A stretch of 64,000 bases of DNA, taken from the NCBI GenBank assembly GCA_037976565.1, contig CP137674.1:7111789-7175788 (forward strand). Reading direction: 5' to 3'. Shown here in pieces: positions 36,801 through 51,800 of this stretch. Numbering within the stretch: the stretch's first letter is position 1; each line of letters opens with the position of its first letter. The translations under genes were made by a program, and so were the position numbers. The notes under the pieces are model-generated. The model had not been told where the DNA came from and ran no database searches. It saw only the letters and a program-made list of their open reading frames with translations. This DNA is from Mesocentrotus franciscanus. Taxonomy: Eukaryota; Echinodermata; Echinoidea; Camarodonta; Strongylocentrotidae.

Positions 36801-39800
36801 GCTGAAAAAAGGCTTATTTGAAAACAAAACCCAAGACAACCCTAATAATGATTTTAAAAATACAATAAAATGGGTTATCACACACAATGGAATGCACCCA
36901 TATTTCCCAGGTATATAGTCAAACAATTAATGAAAGCAAAAATAATATAAACCAAATGTGCATTTCATCTAGTAGTTTAAGGGGAGATTGAATGTTTTTT
37001 TTTTCTTTCTATCTACGATGTCTTTGCACTTTACATTTATTTTCTAACCCAAATGCATTTTTGCTATCTATGAGTGCCGCCCCCTTCTTTCTTTCTGTTT
37101 TCCTCTGTAAATCTGCCTTTTCTCTTTTGTGTTTATGTGTGATGTGTTGTGGGAGGCGATGTGCTTTGAAATAAAGAATTAGATAAATATAGCAGCAGCA
37201 TTTTCTAAACGAGCATTAGTACTTGTGAAATTGTGAACATAAGTCTTGTTTTGATGCACCAAGAAATTTTAACTTAATAAACTTTGTGACAAGAAACTCT
37301 TCTTCATGGAATTTATACACAAATATAAGCACTTGTAATCAATAATAAAATATGTAAATGAGTTAAATCAAACCAAAAAACAAATTTTGAAAAGCAATCA
37401 ATAACAATTGGGCATTTAAAAACATTTAAAATAAACTACATGTTACTGTATACAAATTGCTCCTAAAATGTGAACAAATTTTGTGAAAACACTGAAATTT
37501 TGTATGAAGGTTTAAGAAAATCAAATTTTCCTTGTGTTGCATTATTGAAATCTGCTGTAAAAACGAAAATTAAATAAAATAAAATAAACATTTACTATTG
37601 CTTACTGTGCGTGTGCATTTGAATTAAAAGCTTGTTAGTGAAAATCAACACTCTATTGTTAAATTGCAAACTATGGTGCCTGCGCCGACTCAAACTAGAC
37701 CACGTCAGGGGCTCACTCAATGACGTCAATTTGACTTACCAAAATTCCACCCTTATATGTATCCCACTGTAAAGTATGGAATGCATGCATTCAAAATACA
37801 ATCAAATCATCAATACCAGGCAATGGAAGTTTAAAGTGATACTGAACTTTCTGCCCAAGCATACCGTTTATTGCAGAGCGCCATCTCATGATCAACTTGC
37901 CAACAGTGCGTAACCCAATCCCTCATTTCCACTCCACGCAGACAGAGAACTCGTTGCGAGAATCAACAGCGCAGCTTTAGTAAGCAGCGAGTTATGGGAT
38001 CACACTGCTACAAGCTGACCTGAGATGGCGCTAGAGGGGATTTTGCGGTAGTGCTTCTATTACAGTATGGCTTTAATTAACTAGGGAATTTGTTTCATTT
38101 CTTTCGTGTGTCTCGTGATTGAGATAATATGGTACTCATAATTCAGGCTGATATCATGACAGTCACTGCATTGTTTGAGAACAACTGAATTGGACCCAGC
38201 TTCTTAGCAGACATATAATCCAATAATTATATTACTCTTGTAAGGACACAAGCAGATGGATTTATTGAATTCATCAATGTCAGTTAGAATCTGCTATGTA
38301 TGTTCATTAAGAGAATATCTTTGAATAATTTGATAAAGTCAAATAGATCTGGGATCATGCCTGTACATTAAGCAGAATAGTGCCGAGGCACACAGACCAA
38401 ATTACCTTCCATGGTCTCTTTGAATTTGTTTTCAAAATCAATATCATTGCCAATTTGAGTACCATATCACTCCATATGTGAACAAATCTTGCCTGAAAAA
38501 CAACCGAAGAAAATGAACCAATGCAAACAGGTCAAAATAGGAAGCAACATTGATACAGAGTTTGTAAGAAGTAAAAAAAAATTTGTATGACAAGTAACAA
38601 TGTCTATCAAAAAATAACAATTGTATAAAGTACACATGTGTATAACAACACATCAAAGTGTATGCAAATAATAAAGGAACCATAAAGCAACAGGCTATAA
38701 ATTCCAAATTGTGAACATAATACTCGGGAATTGGTACAATAAGAAGCTACTCACCAAGCCCTTTGTGGGGATTTCAAACTCTATATGATAATCCTTCAAA
38801 ACGTCCACAGATAAAGAAATAACTAGATTTAAATACAGGTACTTGCTATGAAATGCAAACTGATGCCTTTCCATGTTCTTATGCAAATCACGTCGTACCA
38901 CCATTTTGGTACATATTAACATATGAGCCTCATATTGCATAATTGTACATTATTAATCTTTTTATAATACATAATAAGCATAAGTTACTAGTTTCTTATT
39001 CAGTTTTAAAGTTGCAGTTTTCTTTCTTTCAACCCTCATGTTTTATTATCTATTAATATGAAGTGAAAGTCACATATGATGATGTTAAAAATCTGAATAA
39101 CTAACACTTCCTTGTCACTGTAATTTTGTCTATTTAATAAATGGGCAAAGGACTCTGAGCTCAATTGCTTCTGAAAAATATTTCCAGCCTCTTTTTAGAC
39201 TAGACAGAGCATGCCTTGATCAAGGAGAGGGTATTTTAAGTCTGCACACACCCCCCACTTCTTACTTGGAAAAGCCTCTCTACTAATAGGCCAAGAATTG
39301 ATATTGGGTATGAGAATAACTGTATTTTAAGCCAAACACAAGGTTCGTACCTGCCAACCTTTCACAGCAAAAATTAGGAATCTCTCAAGGCAAAATTAGG
39401 AATACAGTCTATTTTGTGTACTTTTCATGCAGAATAATCCAGAAAAAGAGAGGAATCTAGGGCTCAAAACAATAGCTTGAAGGCCAAAAAATAGGAATCG
39501 TTCCTCCTAAATAGGAATGGTTGGCAGCTATGAGCTTATTTAATCATATACTGGGATACTGCATCTTGTTATCAATTAAAAAAATTGTTTAATTATTAAA
39601 AGCCTGTTCATGCTCGAAACAAGCCTGTTGTAAGTTGGTACATGCATATATCTTGATAGAATAGCAGTCCAAGCCATTTCATGAAAGGTTCACTTTATTT
39701 AACATGCATTTCTTATGGGCTTGAAGCCAAGCATTCTTGGGCTTGGAGATAAATACTTTAAAGCCAAATCAAGCATTTTTACTTACGATCTCTGATATCT

Positions 39801-42800
39801 TGTGCAGTCCAAACTGGTATGCTTCAAAGATGAGCTGTGGAAATGATTAAAAAAAACAAAATATACATTTATTTGAAAGGCAATTAACATTCAGACTTCA
39901 CTTCTAAATTGAAGTGCATAAACCCATCTAATTTAATTTCTTTCATACAATTTATAAATGCCGAGAAATGAGGCATCAAGACAAAGAAAATGAGAGAAAC
40001 AGAGAAATGAAACAAGGGAAAATCTGATAAAGCTAGATACAAAAACTATGAAATTTGCTTGGAATTTGCAATTGAGCAAACCCAAATTGGCAACTTTGTG
40101 ATTTAGAATGCAAGCCAACTCCAACTTAATTGATGTGTACTAAAAATGTCACAAATTTCTATTTTCTCTTAAAGCCTGTCTGCACTACTTGTAGCTACTT
40201 GCGCCCTCTATATAGCCAACAATGCCTAAGTGGTGACCGTTGATCCCCCATGGTCCCCTTTTTCTTATGTTAACTGAGAGCTGATTTGATGAGATAACCA
40301 CCTGTCAGTGACCAGCAGGGTGGTCTAATCCCTTCTGGCCAAACTAGTGCAGATAGGCTTTAAGATAATATCTACATATATATGTGCTATAAAAAGACCT
40401 TACATGACAGCCACTGTATGATTTCCATATTATTACCTAAACTAATAGATTTTTTTTCCTTTTTTTTCTGGAAACAAAAATCAATCGACCTATTACTCAC
40501 TCTTTCGTCTGGATCTGCCGGTGGCTGAGGAGTATCCTTCTCCTCATCGGCACTGGTAGAGGGCGCTGCAGCTTTCTCCTTCTCCTTGCCCTTACCGGCC
40601 CTGCTCTTGGTTCCCTTGGCTTCTCTCTTGTCAGCCCCTGGGGTGGGGATGGGGAAGAAGCCCTCTGATGAGCCGGGACGTCGAGGGACCAATGGGATCC
40701 TTTAGATAAGGAAGAGAAAAAGAAGGAATTGGCAGTGGCGCCTTAGTCAAACCCTAGAGCTACCATTATAATTTTTTTGTGAACTGCCCACTATCTGTCA
40801 TTCCATTGCAACTTAAATCATGGGTAAACCTAGAGTATTCATTTCAAAACTGTGTTCCATTTTAATGATTGCAACTGAAACTTTCACTGTGTGTCTTTAA
40901 AATATTGTAGTGTACTGAATAACTATAATAGAATTCCAAGGTACACAATTTTGATCATACATTGGTACATCTAGAATCTGAAAATACATCATGGAAATGT
41001 TGATAAGAGGTTGAATGTATGAAATAATACACTTGTATCAAATTGCAATTTAAAGATATAGCAATGATTTATAGCATAATTTTTGTTTGCTCAACAAAAA
41101 GCAAATAGGGGTAATTGTAAAAAGCACCTTTACGGTAACCAACATGTGCTGTTCTTATAGTGGCAGACCAAATAAAATCTGTAATGGACTTACTTTGGTT
41201 TGATCTCATCATCCATATCCTTAATCTCCTCCACCACCTCCCCCTTGCCCTTCTTCCCCTTGGCCGACGGGGTGGTTGGGGTGGGCGTGACCATTTGGGT
41301 GTGGCTCTCACTGGGTACGGCACTCTCGGCGGGAGGGATGCCCGAGTCCGGTCGCTCCATGGGAGGGAGGTCGATGAGGGGGATGCGGGCGTAGTTGGGG
41401 TCCAGTTCTTCCGGTATCTTTCCCTCCATGCCCTGATAGTAGTCCTTGAGAAGGCGCAGGGTGTCTTGGTAGCGATCCACCTCACACTGTGATAACAGAG
41501 AGGGGTAAAATGATCAAGTAGTGAGGGGTACAATAAAAAGGGTGTGATCATCAACGGTTGGAACATATCTGAAAGCAGTCTATGCAATTAATTTAATTTG
41601 TAACAAAGGAGGAGATAAAATGGTCCAATTTTGACGGGTACTACAGAATGGGTGCTGTCATAATGAATTGACATTCAAGAAGAGTAAAACCCTTACACGC
41701 ACTTCTAAAATTACAGAAAGAAATTAATTGCGATATGATAACTAATTTACAAAAGAAAATCAGAAATTCGATTTTTCTGTGCATTTTCAACATGAGTTCA
41801 ATAACTTCTCTGTTTTCAGGCTGACATGGTCATGTCACAATGTCACAAAAGTGCACAGTAACATTTTCTGCATCCCAAGTGATCACAAATTTCCAGAGGG
41901 GGCATTATGGCCCTCAGCTAGTCCTTTTAAAGTTAATAGCACACCTGTTCAACCCATTTCTAATAGTACTGACTACTGACCTGCAGAAGTGTGAGATAGT
42001 GGTTGGTGAGGAGACCTAGTCGGTCTTCTAACCAACCCTCGTTGATGACGGACTGACGTTCGGCCTCTGCCTCCAGCTTCCTCTCATCTGACATCTCCCA
42101 CAGCTGCTCCTTAAGGTCCTGTTGGAAGAACATCGCACAAATATCAAGCTATGGGAATGATATTTTCTTTACATTAATTTTAATTCTCCATAGCTAGCTA
42201 ATCCATGAAAGGCATATCAAAATCTGTTGATTATACAATCCTTTTGCTAGATAGCTACCTGCTTTGATTCCAACCTACATTTCTTGCTTTAAAGTTGACT
42301 CTAGGTTACTAACTAACATATTACAAACACCCTGATTATACATTAAAAATTGCGTATTTGGACCTTTAAAAGCTACTTATACTTGATTTTTCTTATTCAT
42401 AAAAAAAATTTAAACTGTAAACGTTGCTTGTTGCAATTAAAGCCTACAGATTGCCTTTCCTTTAATGTAAACAAAACATTTATGTAATAAACTTGCCATT
42501 TATAATAAAATGTAAAATATGAATTAACGTTATGGAACACATTCATAAAATAAAAATGGTTGGGAAACCCCCCAAGAAGCATAAGCTTGTGGGCGGGGAT
42601 TCCCTTTCTAAGGAAAAAGAGAAAAACAACAGGTAACAATAAGCATATGTACAAGATCACCATACCTGCACCCTCTGATGCAGCTCAGCCTTGGTCTCAT
42701 CATCATCCCTCATGTCCTCAGCAATCAGGTTGTACTCCTGCTGCCACATGTTCATGAACTCCTGCTTGCTGTCCGGCCGGCGCAGGTACGCCTCAAAGTT

Positions 42801-45800
42801 GCGTCGGATGCGGTAGTAGTAGTGATAGATGTCCTCCCTCTCGTTGCGGACGTTCCTGAAGACGTGCTTGCTGGCACCCAGGTAGGTGGACTCGGTGTTT
42901 TCCCAGTGCGGGGCCAGTGCATTAGCAAGATTCTGAATGTAACATTGATTATGATAATAATTGCATAATGGCATTATGTAACACAAAATGAAATGCCTTT
43001 TAACTCGGGTTTAAAGTGCTCTATGGCACATTTATTTCAGAGTATTTCAAGAAAGATAAACAAATTCAGACAAGTTTTAATCTAAAACTGTAATATAATT
43101 TGGACACAGCTAAGTAAGAAAATTGATATCACTAAATATAATCATATGGAAATCTCATCTTAACAAAGAAATTTACAAAGCATATAACAATCTTTTGAGC
43201 CTATTTTAGCTTTAGAGTATCCATTATATTCATAAAAAAATCAAGTAATTTCATAGTGACGTGCCTTCATATTTTCATTTACTTAGAGAATTACTAGGTG
43301 ACCGAGACAGAATGGAGATGTTGATATTTGATAGTTCATAAATCGATGGACTAAACCTAAGCACACAGACGGGGTTTAAACTTGGCCTCAATAGTTAGGT
43401 GGCTATCGAGAATAAGGGCCTTAGGAAGTAACCATAAGAGTCTTGAACCCCTACCTCATCGATAGGTTCATCCACATAGACCCAGTCCTCTGAGCCAGGC
43501 TGGGGAGGGGGTGGACCGGTGGGCTCAGCAGGGGGCTCCGGTTCAGGCTCTGGTTCTGGGGTAGGGGTGCGGCGCTTCTTGGGTGACTTGCTGCGCGAGC
43601 CCTTCCTCTTGGGCGAGGCACCTAGGAAACAGATAGCATATCTAATGTTAGGTGCTGTTGTGGTAAGTGTTGAATTTCTGCAGATGCTAATCATTAAACG
43701 TATGACCCTTTAACAGCTTGGACCATCAGGTTGCGTCGTTATTTCATATACAAATAAATAATATTCACAGATTATGTCTCCCTGTAATAGTAAGGAGATG
43801 AAGACAATGTAAAATAAAGAACATAAGTCATTTTTCCTTTCTTTTATTTTTTGTTTACTTGTGCATGTAGAAGATACTAAACAACAATAAAAGAAAAGAC
43901 AACTGTTACAGCAAAAAAAAAAAAAAAAAAAGGATTCCTCTTGTAAAATCATTCACATTCCTTCATTGCAGTTATTAATAAAACCTATTAGATTCATGAT
44001 GTTAAAAATTGTTCCCACATTTTAATGAAGACTTGTATTAGGCTACTAAATCATAAAGAATACTACTACTTTGCAAACTCATTACAATTCCCTTCCTGTA
44101 ATATTTCCCTTTAGGATATTTTTTATCTTTACCCCCAGTCTGAATATACAGGCAGTTTCCACACTGTCATTTCACATTTCACAGTAAAGTGGGCAAGCAC
44201 AATGTTAATCTGAATTACTGGATAAAACCAAGTGTGATATTAGGAGGTGTATTAATTGTTTTATGGATTTTTTGTGCACAAAAAATGGTGAGGGAGATTC
44301 ACGAATGTGGTTTTAGTGTTAACCATTAGCAGGACAGGTTAAGATCAGAGTTTTCTTTGATCTTTGAAAATTCCCTTTTCTATTGCAAACAAAAGTGATA
44401 TTGAGGAATTTGATTTTTTTTTTTTAAATGACGCTTTCGTTGTATGCATACTTCCAATTTGAAATGTACCTTTCTAAAAAAAAAAAAAAAAATCTGAATG
44501 AATGAAACATTAGATAATAACAGGTTTGAAAGTATCAAATTCAAGAGAGGAAAATGGAAAAGAACTTTCCCTACATGTCTTTTTTGTTATTAACTTTGTA
44601 GCATATTAGTCACAGGAAAAAGAAAGAAAGAATGGATTCTTCCTAATTTCAAGTATTTCTACAATACTAATAAATACCTCAAGGTAAATTATAGTATTGT
44701 ATAATTTGACATGGCTGCAACACAGCCAAATAGCATATCTTCACAAGCATATGGGTGCACAAGTTAAAAATTTTCAGACCCTCTCCCAACTCACACCGAA
44801 GTGGGACAGATTTGGATGGTTACTAAAAAATCTTGTGCCATGGAGAGAAATTATCTCTCTAGAAGAGGGATTAAAAGTATTGTTAGTACACACGCTTGTG
44901 ACCTGTGTTACTTTGAAGGGTTATGAATGTTAGATTCTAGGGTACCTTTGGCCTTCTTGTCTTCTTTGGCACTCTTCTTTCCTTTGGGTTGCAACAATGG
45001 GTGAAGGAAATACTCATGAATATTCATTGCTTACATCATACATTCATCAATTATTCATGTTAATGAATATTCATCAACATTCATCAATTTCAATGTATTG
45101 AATGGGCTTTTCAGAAAACTTATCAAATATGCAAATAGAAGCTGAAATTAGATACCCGGTAGCTAAGCTCATAAGTATGAGTATAAGTAAATTTAATATA
45201 TTTTCCATATCAGGAAATTCATTTTCCAGTGGCGTAATCCAGTGGTTGCCACTGAGAGGCGCCAGACTTGTATTGATGATACATAACAATTCGAACTGTC
45301 ATTTGTCATGCTAAGACACGTGTCAAAGACACTATAGTTTACGTCAGAGAATTAAATATTCATGGATTGTACACTTACCCTCTTTTGAAGGTGACTTCTT
45401 GGCACTCCCGCTCCTTGACCCCTTGCTGCTTGACCTTTTACCTTTCTCTCCCTTGGGTGACCTGCCCCGAGCTGACCCCTTGCCTTTAGCTGACCCTACA
45501 GAAATTATGAGAAATGAAGAGATGTTCAATGGCTTGCTCAATGACACAGTATTATGATAATTCCCTATTAAAACAAAGTTTTAAAATGTGAGTGCCTTGT
45601 TGTGGCAGCTCAGCCTGAACCCAGGGTAATAATATAATAACATGATATTATGTGGATGAAATTTCAATCTTTATATTTTGATTGTTAATATGGCACCCAA
45701 TCTCTCCTCACCCTCCAACTCCATGAGTCTCATTCAACTCTCTCATAACTTTATTTGTCACTCTCCCTGCATATCTCTTTCTCTTCCTCCTCTCCCTCTC

Positions 45801-45836
45801 TTTCTCTCTCTTTCTCTCTCTTCTTCCTCCTCCCCC

Positions 45837-45882
<46 letters not shown>

Positions 45883-48800
45883 ACATTCTCATCACTCCAA
45901 TCCTTTGCACATAAAAGAAAAATAATAATATAATACTGGCCAATAAACATCAGCCTTGTTTGAAGCACATTACTGATGCAAGTATCTTACCAGCTCTTGA
46001 TCCTCCTGGCGAGGCTGCTGCTTTGTCAGCTTCTGATGCAGCGGTCTGGAATGAAAAGAATCAAGAAATTTGAATACATATTGACCCTAAAACCAATGGA
46101 CAACTAATTTGGACACCCATGGCTGTAACAATACAATTGCCATCTTTATCACCACCACCATCATCATCAACACCAATATCACCATCACCAATACTATCAC
46201 TATTACTATATCATCACCACCAACAGCATCACCATCACAATCACCATCATCATCATCAACAACATTAATATCATCATTACCAATACCACCAACAATACAC
46301 TCTTCATCATTAAGATCACTACCACTATCTTCACCACTGCTACCATCTTTGTAATCATCACCATCATCATCACAATTGCCATCTTAATCACTTTCATCAT
46401 CATCCTCTGCCAAACCCTCATCTTGAAACCCTCCTTACCTGTGAATCTGGTTGAGGAGCCGTGGACTCCATGCCCTCGGTTGGTACAGCTGAGCTGGTAT
46501 CAGCGGTAGTCGGAGGAGCTTCTTCGGCCGTCTTTGAGGCTTCCTCCTCTGACTTCAAGGCATCTTCTTTGGCCTTCTCCATCTATGGAGAAAGTACAAG
46601 GCAAATCAGAAGATTCAATTAAAATTCTTTTTTTTTTAAGCGTTCAGGGGAAAAAAATGGCATCTAACAACATTTCCCCCCTTTTGAGTAAGAAAATTGG
46701 GAAAAATAGGAAAATATAGAGAAAATCAGGAAAAATAGGGGTAAAATCAGGAAAAATAAGGAGAACAAAATTGGGGGAAAAAAATAAATAATAATAATCG
46801 GAAAAAAAAAAAATCAGGAAAAAAAAAATATTAATAATAATCGGGAAACCAATTTAAATCAGGTAATTATCAGGCCTGCATTATACAAGATTGATTGACA
46901 CATCTTATGGTGAGGGTAGCAGGACCAAAGAGAAACTCAGAAGAAACTCAGAAGTATGGAAATTAGATACCCGGTAAACATATCCTTCTTTCCAAATTTT
47001 TGTCCAAACCATACATGTACATGCAATTCTCAAACAGTCTATACATGAATAAAAAGTAGACTGTATTTTCCAGAACCAGCATAACACATTACTATTATCC
47101 CTTACCATCTCACCTTAAAATCATACGAATCGCTACCCCCACCACTAACCCCCTCCCACCACTACCACCGACCTGTGAATGCTATTTTACCTTTTCCTTG
47201 GTCTCAACCATGATATTCTTGATGGCTTGACAGGCCTCCTCTTTTTCCGTGCAAATATCTAGCTTTTGGAGGATGTGGAAATTTGAGAACCACTTATCCA
47301 TCTTCTTCCAAGAATCTTGGAATCCAGTAATTCTGAGGTGAGAAAAGAAGCAAAACAAAAAGGAAACATTTGACATCATTATCATCTCAGTAATTTAATG
47401 TTGATACAAAATTTGTTACACCTTGAAATAACTAATTGTATAATTGAACAGTGTAAATTTTAAAAATGGAATTGAACATTTATTGTTATCTCCAAGGAAT
47501 ATTCTTTTTTAGTTCTTGATACATGTATATCGAAATTAAACTGAAGGGATATCAAACTTCCATTGAAGCAGTTGCAAAAAGTTGCCAAATGATTATATGA
47601 TTACAAAAATTATATATACTCCACATGGGCAGAGCCTAATCCAATTTTCTTAAAGATTCACAACTTTTCCTTATCAATGTATAAAAGTTAAAAATATATG
47701 TATATGAGATGACTAGTCATTCGCTCTCTGCAATTTTCATCAAAACTACAAGGTGAAAGTTGCAATTTAGTTTTGAGTTGGGTTTAGGTTAGGTTTAAGG
47801 TTGGAGTTACAATATATGATTATACATGTGCAGGTGGCGTGATTTGTCCAGGATTGAAGTAAGGAATTCAGACATTTTACATAATGGTACCAAGGGGCAA
47901 TCATTGACAGAGCGAAAGTTGTACAGATATCTCTGGACACAAATGACCAAGATTTAAATAGCTTACCTGTGCTGGATCTGCTCCTGGTCGAAGGCTGGAT
48001 CCTTGACAGGTTGGACCTTCTCCTGTTTGCCGACACCTGATGCGCTGCCCTCTGGTGGCGGCTTGAACTCCTGGTGGTATTCCTCTTCTTCTTGGTTAGC
48101 ATCTGCACAAGAAACAAACATATTTGATTTAGCTACTGATGTACAATGGGACAGGACAATGGGAACTGGATAGAAGTCAGGATATTAGAAAATAACTCAA
48201 CATGGAATTATTATCTCTTGGATAAATATCCACTTAGTAACCAGGAGTTCAAGTGAAGGGGGAATCCTGAAGGAGCAAGTTCATCTGAATGCTTTAATTT
48301 CCTTTTTGGGGGAAACATTCTGAATAAGGGGTGACTAACCTTTTGCCCATCTGGCTACATTCCTGCTTAAGTCTTATCAAAAAGGATCAGTTCAAAGATG
48401 GTCTTTGAAATAAATTGCATAAGACTGCCAATGCTATCATCCAATATTCCTCAGACAAATGTTTATTGGGAAATATATATTGTTTTATCAGGGGTAGAGC
48501 CCAAGTCCCCATGTCTTTAACAAATTGTTTAAATGATATCTTTTGTGTTGTACATTACATGTATATGTCAATGTTCAAGCATATACTTGCTTTCTTAACA
48601 TATTCTGTGGTAAAAAAGAAGATTACAACATAATCCTTGTTTAATACATTAAACATCAGTATCTAAAACTCACAATATCGTCCAGCAGCCCTACGCATGG
48701 CTAGGTCATCGGACACATCCAGATGGACGACCAGATCAATCCCGCTGACCGGAGGAGGAGGGTCCTTTGGAGGGTTGGGGTCAAGGGCCAGACGGCTCTG

Positions 48801-51800
48801 CCTGAGCTTGTGCTTGGACGGCTTGGCATTGGCGTCGTACCCACTCAGGGCCTTCTCCAGGAGCTTGGCCTGGGCAACGGTGGAGGGGAAACCATCCATG
48901 ATCCAGCCCTGCTCATCCTTGGCGCGTCTACAGAGGGAGGTAGAGGGGGGTGTGATTTATCCACAATGAAATTTCAGATGTTATTGAGGTAGAACACCAT
49001 ATAATAAAGGAATCATTTTATATTTTGGCATGTTTGTGAAAGCACTTGCATAGTTTGTTAATCTATCTAGAATGTAAAAAAATTACATTCCTGAAAATTA
49101 GAAAAAGTATTCAGTCAAGCATTTAGTAAGTTTACTCAGCAAATTTAATTAAGATTGATAATTCTATTCATACTGCTGTTTGTTTTACTCAAAATCATAA
49201 GAAATCATAAGTAAAAGAGGGGTCTTTCCAAAGCAGATTATAAGATCATCACCATCCATATAACAGTAGGGCCCACAGCCTTCAACAACCAAAATAATTT
49301 AACAAAAAGTGTGTTTTATGGCAAGTAAAGGGTTAAGTGGACTTACCTGACTGCTTCGACCATGATCTCAATCAAGAGCTCGTCTTTGAGAGGTTGTCCC
49401 TTCTTAAGCAGCTTGATAGCCTTCTGACCCAGCTTACCTCGAGGACTCAGCTATCAAAACAAAACAAAAACAAAATGGAATTAAGTAAATGCAAGTGGCC
49501 AAGCTCATTCAGAAAACATGCACACATAAAACAGGGAAAGAACAACCTGATATCAATATCAATATTATCATAATTATTTTGAGAAAACCTGTGATATTTT
49601 CTCACTGCACATATTGTACACATTTATAAATAGACACACAACAAGTATGAGCAGAGTTACACCCTTTTGTTTAGTGATCGAACAGATGATTTTGGTTTGG
49701 TTGTTTGAATGTATATATATATATATATATATGTTTCTATTAACATTTATTTCTCTGTCTTGATTTACTGCCGTGCCTGTTATTGCTGGTGGAAAGAATA
49801 TTTCCACATTTGTGGACTAGAATAAGTTATTAATAAATTATCAATGTATCAATGACAATGTATTCTTCAATCATGTTAGCCCTATCAGTTTTATGTATAA
49901 TGGAATATTTAACAGCCCTTTATAACATAAACAGAAATACAAAGAATGTACACAAACACGTTTCTTGATGCACTTTGCAGAAAGAACATATATGGCTTAT
50001 CTCAATTAAGTCCTATTTATCAACATGAACTGGTAAACTGCAAAATAAGCAAAAGCAAAATCTTTTCAATATTACCTCAGGTTTGTCCTTCTTCTTCTTC
50101 TTGGTTGACTTGGGCTCTTTGGAATCCGCTGCTTCTCCTTCCTTGGTCTCCGCAGCTCCGTCCTCCTTGGGACCTTCCGGTTTCTCCTCATCTCCTGGGT
50201 CGAAGGAGAACAAAAATATAGCGTAAATTAAAACAAAGTAAAAGGGCTTTAAAAATGTACTCTGAATTAGGTTACTACACAGTGAAGTTTTTCTCAGGTT
50301 GTTCTTTTTATTATTGATCTCAGATTTAACTCTTTACTTGCCACACAGATAATCTCCCTATGTAACATTAGTAGATATATCAAAGGCTTTAATATTGACT
50401 GCTACCAGTATAAGATTAATCTATGTGGATGTTAAAAGAGTTGTCATTGAGCTAATCAAGACTAGAAATGGGTAAGTTTGCAAAGCCATTGTGTTGCACA
50501 AAGCAATACTTCAATCAATTATTTTGTGCAAAATTGCAAGTGTGACAAACAAGCGCCTGTGCAGAGAGGCAAAGGAAGTAACCAAAGTGTTAAGTTTTGA
50601 AAATCTATGTTGAGAATTTGGTATATAAAAGGTAATGGGAGGCAAGATTATATGGTGGTGATAATGGAATGGAAATCCTCAAAAATTACTTCTCTAAATA
50701 TGAAGAGGTAAATTTAAATCATGTCATGATACAAATAGAATCCTCATTATTAATATAATCATTATAATCAAACACTTATTTCCCTTGTCAAATATTGATT
50801 ATCAGTTCATATAACTAAGTGGTACACTATTAAAATACAATTGAACTATCAGAAGTAATTTTTTTGTTCCTCCTTGGATAGAAAGCTGATCCTGTCATTT
50901 TTTAATGGCACCCCCTGGAATAAATAAACAGATCTTGATGCAAATTTACTATAAAACAGGATTAAACATCAACATTTGATACACATTCCAAGAATTTCAG
51001 GCCTATTTATAAACTCAGTGACAGAGCGTCAAAGGAGACTTCTATGATATTTCTACGATTTAAAAACAGGTCCACAGAGACAGTACACTCAAACCGAAGA
51101 CCAGTCATGTTAACCCATTGGCTAGCTACCCAATTCTTTCATTGCCATAGGCTTAATACAGGGACCACCCGGCGGTTCCAGTAGGCAGTGGGTTAAAATA
51201 CGCACCTTTCTCCTTGCCTTCTTCCAGCAGGGCTGTATGTGAAGTATCCCTTGAAGGAGGTGGCTCAGCAGTCACTGCTGTCTTGGCTGAGGCTACAGTC
51301 TTAGCTGCTCATTTAAACAGAAAAAATATTATGTTGACTTCACTAGCTGATACTTTAACATACATGTATACTACAAGTGGAGAAAAAAAAATCTAGCAGT
51401 GCATTGAATGTTTTTCTTGTATACCAAACTATACTGGACTAATCCTGATCAAATGATTTTTACCAACATTTTTTGGCAGATGAAATTCACTTGCAGTCTT
51501 AAACAAGCAGTGCAAACTTCAAGTGATTGTGTGAGAATGTAATGCCTTTCATTCCTAAAACTCAGGAATACCTTTAAACTAAAGACAAAGTTCATCTCAT
51601 AAAGTTCACCTACTGTCATATACTCTTGAAATATAGATGTTAAAATTACAACAACAAAAATCACCTCGCTTTTTGTTATACTTGTAAATGAATAGCAACT
51701 GAGTGCAACAAAGAAAATACATATTCACTATCTGTGGGTTATGTGATACGAAAATGTGAAGTGTATTGCACTTTACGTCAACATAAAACAAAAAAGTCAT

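Noticed and set aside
41160..41587. 110-codon plus and 172-codon minus frames
   Set aside because: Antisense and frame-shifted shadows of SPEF2 exon 23.
48697..48992. Plus-strand frames of 89-90 codons
   Set aside because: Shadows of SPEF2 exon 13, whose minus-strand frame carries DGFP and continues into neighbouring exons.
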